A DNA stretch of 64,000 nt from Rhodamnia argentea (lineage: Eukaryota; Streptophyta; Magnoliopsida; Myrtales; Myrtaceae), in the NCBI RefSeq assembly GCF_020921035.1, contig NC_063151.1:24682934-24746933 (forward strand), given 5' to 3'. A program made the position numbers and the translations under genes. The notes below the pieces were generated by a model that was given only the letters and a program-made list of their open reading frames with translations, was not told the origin of the DNA and searched no databases. Below, in pieces: positions 39,935 through 51,918 of the stretch. The first letter of the stretch is position 1. The number at the start of each line of letters is the position of its first letter.

Positions 39935-41543
39935 ATGTGTCGGGAATCTCTTAGATCTTTGACGGATTGAATTCATCGTAGCTATTCTTTTGTATAGCTG
40001 CACATTCCAGACCTGTAGATGATATGGAGGAATCAGAAAAATGAGGAAAAAGCGGGTTTTTATTGTCGGTTCTTTCAATGTGTGAGCTCATACTGAAACT
40101 GCTTGATTCTAACCTGTGTCCATTATCGAATTCATGCCATGCATAAACAAAAATGAACCTCAAAAGTAGCTGTCTTAAAGGCAATGTCAATAAGGAGGCT
40201 AAGAATTTGTGACTGGTCTTGAAGTTTCGAGTTCATACAGTTTCTCAGCTGGTAACATGAATGTTCGGTCCAGGATGCTCTGCTGTTGATGTTGGGTTTG
40301 TTGGGTCAAACCATGGATTTGAAAGGGCTATGGGTTATCTCTTTGGGTAAGGCTGTCAAATAATTGGTTGTGCTTTCAAGGGACAATGGCGCAGCAATCT
40401 AATAAACAAGCAGCAATAATTTGAAGCTGGAATTGGCGGGTCTAGTGAATGAGTTATGAAGAACCTGTTAGGTGACCGTTGCCCACCTTCTTGTGACCTA
40501 CAATGTCTGCATTATCTTCGTCTGTTTTTGGTACTTCGCAGTTGCCTACTTATTATACTGTTTACTTTAATCGATTCAAATAGATTAGGTATAGATATGC
40601 CCATTGTCTCCCATAGAGTGGGCTATTTGGACCGCCGCCCAGTGTCTATTTATTTAATGATACCAAAGTGGAAACAGAACAGACATGCTCATACAAGATA
40701 GAGATGCCACGCTGTCCTTGATGCGGCGAGTAGGCCAACTATGCCGATGTCGGAGAGAGGTATAACTTGGTGTAATACTTGTATCACGTGACAATTCGAT
40801 GTAGCACGGGCATTAAGTGCAATAATTTGTTTCAAAATGCTACTTTTAGCACTCGCTGAAAGTATCCATTGCAATTTGAAACTACGTCAATTCGTACGGA
40901 AACATCATCAATCGTGGAACACCACGCCCATCTTGAAAGGTTACTCGCTCATGCACAAAGATGCGACATTGTTGAAGTCAATCAGATAAACAATTTGTTA
41001 GGCGATATCCAATTTCAAACCTAACTGAAAATATGTAAGTTGGCCTTACGTTGATTTCTTGTTTACATTTCTTCTCGCTGTTTATCTTGACAAGAAGGGT
41101 CCCACAACAATAACTATGTTGGTGTTCTTGTTGGGGTTGTTTCCTTTTTTTTTTTTTTTTTCATAGGGATGCATGTCTTGCAATGACAATTGAATGCGGA
41201 GAGCGGCGTGCTATATCAATTAGCTTTAGAATGTTTTCCTCTGCGATTCAATATAACGAGGTTAAAGTAACATACAGTTTCTGATATTTTAATCTCAGAC
41301 TTTAATTTGAAATGAGGGGGGGAACATCATGGATTCCATATTTACCAATAATCTGGGTCTAATGGAAAAGGGGTTGGTCCCTCCCTCCCTCAAAATTTCT
41401 TGGACTCAATATATGAACGACATGCTCTGTTCTGCTCTGTTCACAGTTCAGTCAAACGGGTTTAATGAAAGAGGTAGCTCCCCCACCCTCTGAGTGACTC
41501 AAGTAGAAACATCATCACCCACCAACCAACAAAGTGTCCGTCC
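39935..41543. other. Intergenic region, no gene recognised
   Basis: 3' flank of MRS2 and promoter region of the phytocyanin gene. Short open frames only. A T16-17 run lies at about 41144-41161. Confidence 0.5.
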
Positions 41544-42427
41544 ATGGCCACCTCGTCCCACCCCATCATCGTCCTCCTCTTCGTTCTCGCGGCCGCCGTC
41601 GTGTCCCCGGCCGCCGCCACCGACCACATTGTTGGCGTCAACCGTGGATGGAACCCCGGCATCAACTACACCCTTTGGGCCAACAACCAGACCTTCTACG
41701 TCGGCGACCTCATCTGTACTCTCTCTCTCTCTCTCTCCACACATTTCTTTGTACTCTTCACTTGAATGAGCAGATCTGTATTCCAAAACCCATTTCCACT
41801 TCTTCTTTTTTCAGCTTCTTGAAGGCAAAGTACCTAAGTACAGAATGCTTCTCTGCTGTCATTATATTTTTGGTTTATTTTTTGAAAGAAAATGGTCGTG
41901 ATCTTATTCAGAACAAGAAAGATGGGAACTTCCTACTGATTCTCCCATTATGAACCAAGAAAAATGCACAGGACTCGGAGTGATAAATGCCGTGAATCTC
42001 CTAACCTTTTTGCCTACTCTTTCGTGGAAAAAAGTTCACTCCTTTTTACGGCGTTCAAAACGATTGAACAGCGTTTAGGTACCAGAAGAGCCAGTACAAC
42101 GTGTTCGAAGTGAACCGGACGGGCTACGACAACTGCACGACCGAAGGAGCCATCGGCAACTGGAGCAGCGGCAAGGACTTCATCCCGCTCAACAAGGCCA
42201 AGCGGTACTACTTCATCTGCGGGAACGGCCAGTGCTTCAACGGCATGAAGGTCTCCGTCCTCGTCCACCCCCTGCCTCCTCCGCCGTCCGCCTCCGTCGC
42301 CGCCGGCAATTCGTCCTCCGCTTCCGCCGATCGCAGGGTTCTCCGAAACGGGTCCCTGGGTTATCGGGTTCTTGTTGCTCTCGTGGGGTCGGTTTGGATA
42401 GGGATAGGATCTGGTTGGGTCTTCTAG
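41544..42427 (+). CDS. Phytocyanin-like (early nodulin-like / lamin-like) secreted protein
   Basis: Two exons: 41544-41715 and 42072-42427, about 175 residues. The donor follows GACCTCATCT and the acceptor is GAACAG, restoring VGDLISFRYQKSQYNVFEV, the classic phytocyanin intron position. Signal peptide MATSSHPIIVLLFVLAAAVV; plastocyanin-like domain from DHIVGVNRGWN to MKVSVLV with the disulfide cysteines in YDNC and GQC; then a Pro/Ser/Ala linker and a hydrophobic C-terminal tail (VLVALVGSVWIGIG) as in GPI anchors. The copper-binding histidines are replaced (YNV for HNV, GQC for GHC), so copper is probably not bound. Such proteins sit at the outer face of the plasma membrane; their roles are mostly structural or in signalling. 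Confidence 0.88.
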
Positions 42428-44963
42428 GAGGATAAAGCTGTTCCTCTCTCTCTCTCTCTCTTTTTCTGTCCTGTCACGTATGTTGGGAGGTTTATGACTG
42501 CTTAGTCTTATTTTCGTTTTGGTTAAACGAGGGTTATTATTTCCGCAATTGGAGCTTGGCCTGCTTATAATTTACCCAGTTATCTTGCTATGAATTGGAA
42601 ACAGGCTTTAGCTATTTTTCCCATGAAATTTAGTCGTTCCATTGCAGAACAAGTAAGGTTTTCGATTTCTTTGCACACCCCTAATTTGCCCTCACATGAA
42701 TCTGAGTATAAGTATTATTATGTCTGTCGATTCGTGCTCCTTCTTGGGCCGAAGCCACTCAAACCTGATTATTTAGTGGAGAAAAACTTAACAAGATGAC
42801 TTTTTGGCCCGCCACAGGCCCCTGCCCTGGCCATTGGTAAGGTGTAAGAGCTGCACAGGCACAGCATCATTTGCCTCTTCCAGTATGTTCTGCTTCGTTT
42901 TGCCTCTGGACCTGCCCCCTTTAACGAAACAAAGGAATGGCACCAACGTTGAACTGCGGCTACCTCGGAATGATTTGGATTAAGCTGTCGGGTCGCCTCA
43001 TAGAAGGCCCAATTGAGCATACATTATTGATCCCTAAGCTTTAGCCAGTGCCCAGATTTCAATAAGCTGCATTGAGAAGGCTTTTATATTGCCTTTGTTC
43101 TGCTTGTGCTTAGTTTGTGCCGCCTTTCCCATCTTTCATTTAGTAAGCAAGCTGCCTACATTTCTGAAGGAGGGACTTGCATTGCCTTTCTCTGCCCATG
43201 GCGCCGCATTACCTCCCGCGCCCTCGTAAGTCTGATGGAGGAGCAAGGCCTGCGTTCAGTTCGCTGAACACTCGTTGGCCCCTCACATTTTGAAAGCTCA
43301 GCTGCTGGGTTTGGCAGTGGTTGATCTGTAGTGGTCCATCCGCATGCAGACATGCCAGCCCGATGCCAGAAGCCACTTCGTAGTTCCACCTCACGAATCT
43401 ATAGACATCTGCTGTGCATTCATAAATGCGTTGCCGCGACCGGCTGTATTCATATGGAAAAAGGACCGCAACAGCATAGCTTTTGAAAATTCTGTCATTC
43501 ATCTTCGGCAAGATGGACATTGCTGTCATCAGAATTGTATGCAAAGTTTTCGCTTTTCATTCCTTGGCCACGTACTGATACAGCAAAGTCTCATTTTTCT
43601 GGTACTTGGGGATTGATTGTGTCACGGAGAATCTATTGGACAGTATCCCGTCCTATCCTTTTCCAGAACTCGAGATACGATAGAGCCTCTTTGCTAGAAA
43701 TGAGTTTCTTCTTGTTCTCGAAAAGAACCTCCAGGGATAAAGTTCCAGCAAAAATAAACTAAGTGAACTGACATACGTAGTGCAGCGCATGCAGTGAACC
43801 TCCTACTTTAGTTCATGTTTGCTAGAGTGAAAAGAGAGCGAGCAAGAGATGCGTTTGTTCTCCTATTATTTGATCCCTAAAGGAAGAAATGCACTTGAGA
43901 ATAGCATGCCGTTCTCGAAAACATGAGTATGTTTCAAGTTGAGGCGCCAAATTTGCCGATCCTTGAAGCGAGCATATGGACAATTTATCAACAGTTTTCC
44001 AGTTTTAAGCGAAACTTACCCTTCCTGAAAGCTCTGCTAAGTGCTAAGGGGCCTCATTCTCAAAAGATGACACCCCCAATTTAGATCGGACTCTCGTGAC
44101 CCTGGCATTCATCCTGCATGTGGAGTATTACCTGCATTCTGAGCACAAAGCTTGATTGCTTTCTTCCTTCAGGAAAAAGAACTTGGGCAGAAAATTTAAC
44201 TGACATTGTATCTTCTTCGCAAAACAAAAATGAGAAGAGTTTGTGTATGATAGAGCACCCTCCCCGGTCGTCACCTAGCTGGAAGTCTCGTGCGCCGGGA
44301 TGCCCTTCAGACACAGCATAATCATGCCCTTAGAGTCTCTTTTGAGCGACATTAAAATGTTTGACTGTCATGTGTATGAACTTAGCAGAAGCACCCTCCA
44401 TCTCCTAAATGTCCGTCATTCCTATGGATTACAAGTGCATGCTCAGCTGATAACCAGCTTACACCATTTCCATTGACAAAGAGAGAACTGAGATCTTCTG
44501 TTTCCTAACCATGCCAAAAGAGAAGATCAATAAAAAGGACGGATGATCTAGAGATGAATCTACTCATAGAAGGGCTTCTTACCAGTTACCACTGCCTTTT
44601 AAGTACGGTAACAAAAAAGGACAGCATTTTCAACATGCCAAGAGCCGCATATGGAAAACTTTTTGTACTGGAAATAGATTTAACTGAACCGACTGCATCT
44701 TTCGACCATCATGTTCAATTGAAGTTCTTAACAATCTTGCTATCAACAATTTGAGATTGAGACTTTAATTATTTGCATCCAGCATACAAAACAGATCGAT
44801 AATGATGGTGGTAATACAAAAGGCCACACACTTTGCAGCCACTGAAATAGAAAAACGAACTAGAATCCTATTGATGTGTCCACGATACATGTTTCAACTC
44901 AATGCTTATGTACATTGGAAGTGACTCTATCAACTCACCATCTCTAACTTCAGGGTCAAACCT
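42428..44963. other. Intergenic region, no gene recognised
   Basis: A CT microsatellite lies just after the phytocyanin stop (42445-42460). The remainder has short open frames on both strands without known domains. The last 200 bp are probably the 3' UTR of the kinase gene on the minus strand. Confidence 0.5.
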
Positions 44964-47141
44964 TTACTCTGCATTAGTTTTTGGTTTCCTCCTTGATCTG
45001 CCAATCAATTTCGCCGGCGGTGATGGAGAGAACTCAAATGGCAGCGGTGGAAGATCCATCTCCCCTTTCAATATCTTGACTATTTCTCCTATGTCTGGCC
45101 GCAACTCCGGGATTTTCTGTAGGCAAATTAACGCCAAGTTAATGCACAAGCTAGCTTGGTCCTTGTTATAGTTGCCTTTTAACTTCTCGTCCACAAGCTC
45201 TAGAATTTCTCCGGTCTGAGCTAAGTGTCGACACCAGCTTACCAAATTCGCTTTCTCCAACTTCATGGGCGAGGCAAGAACATGCAACGGTCTTCTACCA
45301 GATACAATGACTAGGATTAACACCCCGAGGCTGTATACATCAGCCTTCTCAACCAAGTATCCACATCCTCCAAACTCGGGGGCTATATAACATAAGGTTC
45401 CTCTCATGCTTGTCGTGCTGCTCAGCTCACGGCTGAAAAGATCTCCGCTCCACATGTCGCTGCCATTAGAATGGGCATTCTTCTTCCTCAGACCCCTTCT
45501 GAAACTGAACTCCCCATTTGCGTCAGCTTCGAGCTGGTTTTGTTCCCCTCCAAACTTTTTCCTTTGACAGAAGTAAAAACGCCGGCCAAGACCGAAATGC
45601 GGCAATTTAAAGCCTTGCTTCCACTTCATTTCAAGATATTTCAACTTACCATGCTTCCTCCTAATATCAGCTGTGTGCTCCTCTTTCCACCAGTCTTGCA
45701 TCTTTCTGTGTCTCTTTTGGCAGTGATGCTTTCCATTTACATCTTTCTTCTCAGGTTCCTTATCAGGATGTTGTTGATTCCCAACTTCTCGAGCACAGGT
45801 TTCGTGCGCATCCTCTGTTTTATCTAACGGCAACGATGAATTATTTAGGTCAGTCTTTTCGGGAATGTTCTTTCTGTCATCATACCAATCTGGATCAATC
45901 GATGTACAAATTTGGCTGCCAATCCATTCCATAACGTAGTCTTTACTGCATAATTCACCACTTCCGTCCTGTCTCCACCACCAATCCTTACCCCACTGTT
46001 TCGAACCTGGCAGATCATCAGCAACTGCAGAAGCAAGCAAATTCACATCATTCCCAGGATGATGAAAGCTGTTGAACTCATCATCATAAGGAACGAACTT
46101 CTTGTTCCACTCATCAGAAGCAACATCGACAACTGAGACTTCCTTGCCCTTTCCATTTCCTCTTTTGAGTTCACACTCAGTCCCAATGCTAGCATTATAA
46201 CTAAGAGAGTTCAGGTTCAGAGCTTTCACAGTATAACATGTCCTACTATTCTTTGACGAAGAAGAAGCTTGCAAAGCAAGAGCAAAGTCTACCTCAGGCA
46301 CGCACTCCACTTGCTCGACTGGAGTAGCAATAGCCGGAGTCTCTGCAGTTAGAGTTCCTGACAGCTCTTGGCTCTTCCATAAATCCTGACTCTTGCCTAA
46401 GTCCTGGCTGAACATATCCACCCCATACTCGCCCTCGATTTTCATTCTCGACAAGCCAAAATCTGAAACCTTGGCCCGGAGTTCCGAGTCAAGCAGTACA
46501 TTACTCGGCTTTACATCTCCATGGATCACAGGTGGGTCACAACCAAGATGCAAGAATTCCAGGGCTCTTGCAACATCCAGTACAATGGCAAACCTCCGCT
46601 CCCAACTCAAGCTCGAACTCGAGTCGCCTTCTGCAAATAGCAGCTCCTGCAAGCTCCGGTTCGGCATATATTCGTACACAAGTATCCTCTTATTTTTCTC
46701 CACACAGTACCCCAAAAGAGTGATCAGGAATGGTGATCTAAGCCCACCAAGGATCTGCAACTCGTTCTGGAACTCCCTCTCTGTCTCTAGTGACATGGCA
46801 TCAAGTCTCTTCACAGCAACTAACTTGCCATCCTTCAGTACCCCCTTAAAAACAGTACCAGACCCGCCTTTCCCAATCATGTTGGCCTCATCAAAGTCCA
46901 AGGTGGCAGATTTCAGCTCCTTGTAAGAGAACCTCTCAATCTTGAGAGGAGCACTGGAGTCGAATGGGATTGTTCTTGCCCTGTCCACAATGGAGTGATA
47001 AAAATGGTAGAGCAAGTAGAGGATGGTCAAGATGATGACAACAGAGGAGGATATCGTGAGGACTAAGAACAGGACTTTGGTGCTGGTGAAGGAACTGGGT
47101 CTGGCAAGGCCTGGGCTTGGAGGGAAGGATCTTGATGGCAT
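44964..47141 (-). CDS. Receptor-like serine/threonine kinase with split kinase domain (At2g45590-like)
   Basis: Single exon, 725 residues from the first ATG (MPSRSFPPSPG). A membrane helix spans about residues 23-47 (VLFLVLTISSSVVIILTILY) with almost no extracellular part. The kinase starts with IGKGGSGTVFKG (about 90-99) and the lysine VAVK (111). The catalytic loop is HGDVKPSN (about 207), with Gly in place of the usual Arg of HRD, and the DFG motif is at about 226. About 360 residues then intervene before GTLCYIAPE (about 581-589), where 20-30 is usual. The insert is rich in Lys, Asp and Trp (WWWRQDGSGE, KMQDWWKEEH). This arrangement is known for the At2g45590/RLCK-like group, so it is a family trait rather than an error. 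Substrates are not known. Confidence 0.92.
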   Translation of the reverse strand: MPSRSFPPSPGLARPSSFTSTKVLFLVLTISSSVVIILTILYLLYHFYHSIVDRARTIPFDSSAPLKIERFSYKELKSATLDFDEANMIGKGGSGTVFKGVLKDGKLVAVKRLDAMSLETEREFQNELQILGGLRSPFLITLLGYCVEKNKRILVYEYMPNRSLQELLFAEGDSSSSLSWERRFAIVLDVARALEFLHLGCDPPVIHGDVKPSNVLLDSELRAKVSDFGLSRMKIEGEYGVDMFSQDLGKSQDLWKSQELSGTLTAETPAIATPVEQVECVPEVDFALALQASSSSKNSRTCYTVKALNLNSLSYNASIGTECELKRGNGKGKEVSVVDVASDEWNKKFVPYDDEFNSFHHPGNDVNLLASAVADDLPGSKQWGKDWWWRQDGSGELCSKDYVMEWIGSQICTSIDPDWYDDRKNIPEKTDLNNSSLPLDKTEDAHETCAREVGNQQHPDKEPEKKDVNGKHHCQKRHRKMQDWWKEEHTADIRRKHGKLKYLEMKWKQGFKLPHFGLGRRFYFCQRKKFGGEQNQLEADANGEFSFRRGLRKKNAHSNGSDMWSGDLFSRELSSTTSMRGTLCYIAPEFGGCGYLVEKADVYSLGVLILVIVSGRRPLHVLASPMKLEKANLVSWCRHLAQTGEILELVDEKLKGNYNKDQASLCINLALICLQKIPELRPDIGEIVKILKGEMDLPPLPFEFSPSPPAKLIGRSRRKPKTNAE

Positions 47142-48110
47142 GGTGAGTTTGATTCTTCTGGTACTTGAGGTTTTCCAGGGTTTATGAAGTTTCTGCTCTT
47201 GCAAATAAGTGGTGAAGGAAAAGGTTGAGATGGGTGGTGGTAGTGGAAGAAGATTTTAGGATTCCATCCTTACATTTGTGACCTCTGACAGTATCCAAGG
47301 GAGGTTGCTTTACAGTTGGATAATCATATGAGAGATGATCCACTATGTTGTATTTGGGATTTTTCCATGTATTTTGATAATGAAGATTAGAGAAAGGAAA
47401 AAAAAAAAAAAGGTGGAATGGAGGGTCCCTAGGTGCTTTTGACTAAAGAGAGTTTTTTGCAGGAAAGATGTCCAGGGAAGGCAGAGGAAATGGAGTGAAG
47501 ATGGGATACAATGAAGGGTGCTGGATGTTTCTTTTCTATGGACAGGAAATGCGCACTATTGGTACACGTGTCCCATGCCATGTCGACGTATTTGGACTGT
47601 GAAGTAGATCGACATCCTTGCCTCATACATCGAACGCATACGAATCATTTGTATAGTAATTGATTCTGTCAATCGCGTTCCGATAGAAGAGTTTCCAATG
47701 TGAACGGATGTTACGGTTCATGCGGTGGAATTTCCGCCCTTCAGAATCACTGCATGCAAGGGGAATCTGATTCGGTCACTTTATTGTCCCTTTTCCTCGT
47801 TTGGTCCTTTGTTTGTTCTTTATCTGGATCTGCAAAATCTCTAATTTGGTCCAGTTCTGTTTAATCTCCGGACTGCAGTTCTCTCTACTTTTGTGCACCA
47901 TAAACCACAAGCTACGAGCAAGGCACCTCTCTGTCTATTTGTCACTTTATGGATAATGTCATGTGATGATGTTTAACACAAGAATGTTGGACTTGAGTGC
48001 TAAATCCGTTGTTACCTGTTTTTTACTGTGGGGTAGTATTATGTCCTAGAAAAGATGTCCTGTCAAACTAGAAAACCCTTTTTGGCCATTGTTGTTCTTT
48101 TGCTCAGTGC

Positions 48111-48136
48111 TCTCTCTCTCTCTCTCTCTCTCTCTC
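48111..48136. repeat. CT microsatellite
   Basis: Thirteen perfect TC/CT units. Confidence 0.95.
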
Positions 48137-48384
48137 AAGCATGAGGCTGTTTCCATCTCATTCCATGAAAAGAAGATACCACCAAGGACAAAGTCACGGC
48201 CTTTATGGGATGCAATGCTGCTGTTAAGGTATGATAATAGCGTCTCTGGTGCACACGCCCTGCTTTTTTTTTAATCTTCTCTCTGTTATCATCACCACCA
48301 TTACTATCATTGCAGTGAACGGTATCAAGAAAGATTTGAGAGGAAAAAATGAAGAATCGAGTAGTGAACAGAAGGACGAACATG

Positions 48385-48423
48385 GGTGGTGGTGGTGGTG
48401 GTGGTGGTGGTGGTGGTGGTGGT
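48385..48423. repeat. GGT trinucleotide microsatellite
   Basis: Thirteen perfect GGT units, followed by a G-rich stretch. On the plus strand this G-rich tract could form a G-quadruplex. Confidence 0.95.
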
Positions 48424-48713
48424 GGGGGAGAGGGGAGGTGGGAACCCGTCCACCAAGATGGTCAAATTTGTCCTCTCTGTCTCTGTCTCTCTCCTTTCTT
48501 TTTCAGTATTCTGTCTTCATTCTTGTATAGTGTGTTGGATGTCTGAGCATTTCTTGCGACACAACGTGCCCTTCTCTGCAAATTGTTTTTCTTTTTTTGG
48601 ATAATGCCCACGAAATTCAAGTCGGAAAATATTGACAACGAAATTTACTCAATGTTGTCGATGAGGACCATCCTTTTTACCATTTTCCCCCCTTTTGATT
48701 ATGTTCATTCTTG

Positions 48714-49049
48714 TACGGTCCGGTTCTCGGGGGTTCCAGTCCGGTTCCCAATTCCATAAAATTCAATCCGGTTATAGTTAGTCCGGTTCCCTATTCCAAG
48801 GGAGAATTGGACTGCTCGGACCGAACCGACTATTATTTTTCTTTAAAAAAAGAATTTCCTCAATATAAACATAAACTTAAATCTAAGATGCTTTGAATGT
48901 TTAGTGTGACTTTCAAATTTAACAATCGGTCCAATGATGAGACAGTCAGGGAACCGGACCGTACTGATCGGTCTAGTCCTTCAGTCCTTGAAACTAGAAA
49001 TCGTTCCTCTAGATCCGTTTTGAATCGGATTGAAAACCAATGACCCCTA
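48714..49049. mobile_element. Truncated hAT-type element remnant
   Basis: Contains repeated TCCGGTTCC and GGACCG motifs and ends ATGACCCCTA (terminus TAGGGGTCAT when inverted), as in the other two hAT elements of the window. The left end has no TAGGGG terminus, so it is truncated or decayed there; no target duplication is visible. Confidence 0.6.
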
Positions 49050-51918
49050 CTTTTGACTGTGACATTCTTTCCCCCCACTTTCTTCAGATAATGCTACGGC
49101 TGGAGCAGCATGAGATGCTTGCTCACCTAACAAACGAACAAAAGCAGAGAAAAAAGCTGAGCTATTGGACGACAATCTTGATGAAAGGAAGTAGGCTTTT
49201 TGACCTCGCCTTCCCTTTCACTTCGGTTGTAATCATCATCCACTCTCCCCTTTCAAATCCTGTGCACATCCCTATTCACATTCAGAAACATCACCTGACT
49301 TGCGAATGGAAGACAGTGCAGTGCAGTGCCATGCCCGCCTGTCCTGTTGAGATTCTACAAGCCTATGCACAAGAAACTCGACCCAAGATAATAATATGTA
49401 ATAAATATTTTTGTAACAATTAGTGATGGATTGAAACTTCTGTTTACAGAAGGAAGCATTGAGCATGCCAAAGGATATATTTTTATACCAAGTTGTCCAA
49501 ATCATTTGATCATATTACATTATCCTCAAAAGTACGGTGGGTTGTGTCCTGTTGAGATTCTAAAGGCCGGACAATAACAATTGAACTAATGGGAATTTGA
49601 TAATAATGGAATTAAAAAAAAAAAAATTCAATGGGAAAGCAAGATCGTCGAAGAAAATATTTTCCTCCCATTAGGTCACTATTATTCTTGAGAGTCGTAT
49701 TTGAAAAAGAGAAAACATCAATATTGAAACGGGAAAGGGGACGACTCTTGATAAGTTATTTTAACGAAACCCTAGCAGAGCACGGCATTTCCCCGATTAA
49801 ATAATTCACTATAGTCAGAGGTGTGCCTTAAAATGTGGAATAGATTATGGACGTGCATGCCTTTGGACCGAGAATGTGATGTCCAAGAGAGAGAGAGAGA
49901 AAGCTTTTCCCACTAAGAAAAGAAGATCAAATTTAATCATCATGCTTTCGAAATTGCTATAATTATGTTCCGAAAAGGAGAATTTTATTTTATTTTTTTT
50001 GCTGATTTGGGAACTACGTGGTTGCATTTATCGAGCGGGGAAGTCCCAAGCCCTTGAAAGAAAGCTTTCCTCCCCCCACCCAAAAAAAAGGTTTGACTAG
50101 AGACATAAGATGGATTAACAATGTGATTATGAATCTCCATCTGAAGTTTGGTGGTGGGCTTCTTGGGATGAGCTGGTGAACATCTTTTTTTTTTTTTTTT
50201 CAAGAGCCCTCATGGACAAAACTCACTTCGAACATGGGATGTTCTCTGGAAGCTTGTCATTTAGGTCACTTTCCATCAAAGTTTAGGACACGATTTCTGG
50301 CACATGCGGCGCTCTCCTTGTGGTCTTTCACGTGGTAATGTTTGATGCTCGAGGATGCTGCATGGGCTTCTTCCATTTGGTCTTGATTTTACTGAATTGG
50401 CTCGGAATAATATTTTTTTTTCGAATCGCGAGAGCGACCCAAATAAAGAGAATGCTGAAAAAAAAAAAAACATATTGCAGTTGTGCCAATTGAGTTTTAA
50501 AAATTTTACATTCGTGCCAAATCAATCCATCCGGCCAACTTTAATTGGCCATTGCTGATGTGGTAATTTTAATTTTAATATAATTTTTTTCTTCTTTTTC
50601 TTTTTTTTTTCTTCTCCTCCTTCCTTGGGGACCGACCTCGCTGGCCATTGGGGGCTCGGTTTCGCCTAGCAAAGGAGAGTTAGACCTCACCGGCTCTATC
50701 TTCTAGCCGGTCACCAACCCGGGGCCAGCCGGATGAAGAAGGAGAAAAGAAATTTTTCTCTCAAAAGGCACTTGAAACTTTCTCTCCAAAATTTAGGAAG
50801 TTAAGGTCAACAATTTATGCTTTTGAGAAGTTTGGAAATGACTAAGGTAAAATTTGGGATTAGACACATTTTCCATACAAGTAAACAAAAAATAGGTGGA
50901 AAAAAAAAAGAGTTGCCACGTGGCAGCAAGAGAACCGAGTTACATGTGATGGAATGGGAGCTCGTCTCAGAGGATCCTCCCGCGTCTTCGTAACTGCCAT
51001 AACTGCAAACTCCCTCCATTTCCAAATTCTCTCTCTTTCTCCATCTCTCTCAAACCAAAGTAAGAACAAAAGATTACGACTTGATATCCAGCAATTCAGA
51101 TTATATTACCTCATGTCTGATCATCGACGTGTGGATTCTAATTCTAATCAAGGGTCAGTGCTCTAACCCCCCTCCAAAGCGCTCTCTATTGCTGAAATCA
51201 TCTCTCGTTGAACAATTCCTGTTACCCCGATTGTTTCGTTTTTTCATTACAAATCCTGCATGTTCCTTCAAGTTTCAGGGAAAAGTTCAATTGATGGGCT
51301 ATGGCAATGTGAATCTCATTTCTGGGTTTTGACCAGCATTTCGCGAGGACGTGTCCGTTCGATCATAGTATTTCGTTGCCCGAGATGCATATGAAATTCG
51401 CTATTTTTTGTCGGGACGAGTTGCAGTGACAGAAGTGCATTGAGTTCTTGTTCCTTGAAAACTGTTGCTAGGCCTGGTGATCCAGGGGTGTAGAATGGAT
51501 CGAGCGTATATGTGAATTTGTTCTGAGATTCCGAAGGATCTTTTAAAAGTATTGGTTTGAGGAGTCTTTTGAGGGATTCAATCTGAAATGCCCCATACAG
51601 TTGGAAGGAAATTAACCAACCAAAGGGCACAGTTTTTAGTAGTTTTGATTCTCAAGCTTTTCATCTGCAATCATACATCAGCAAGTAACATCAACACGCG
51701 GCACTCATTTTGATTTGGTTCCTCGACATGCGAGGTCGGATGTAATAGTGTCTCGAACATTTTATATCGTTTGTTATTAGGTGGAATTTGCCAATGGCTC
51801 TACACCTTCACGAGTGCATTTAGCATTTTTTGGCGTTCTTCCACAGGTGGCAGTTGGATCTCAGCTTCTCTCTGAGTTTGTAATTAAGACATGCTATTAT
51901 GTGAACAATCTCAATACG
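49050..51918. other. Intergenic region and leader of the channel gene
   Basis: At about 50480-50770 there is repeat-like text (TTGTGCCAATTGAGTTTTAAA, then CT-rich, then GGCTCGG/CCGGCC-rich), probably a decayed transposable element. CCACGTGGC at about 50915, a G-box/ABRE-like site, lies near a T-rich promoter region. A CT-rich leader with a GTAAGA donor-like site follows at 51030-51066, so a 5' UTR exon is likely there; its exact ends are uncertain. Confidence 0.45.

Larger units (their letters stand above)
47142..48713. other. Intergenic region with microsatellites
   Basis: Promoter side of the kinase gene at the left. No gene recognised; the open frames across the GGT repeat are repeat artefacts. 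Confidence 0.5.

Noticed and set aside
48349-48604. Open frames rich in Gly, Val or Trp
   Set aside because: Translation of the GGT microsatellite in three frames.
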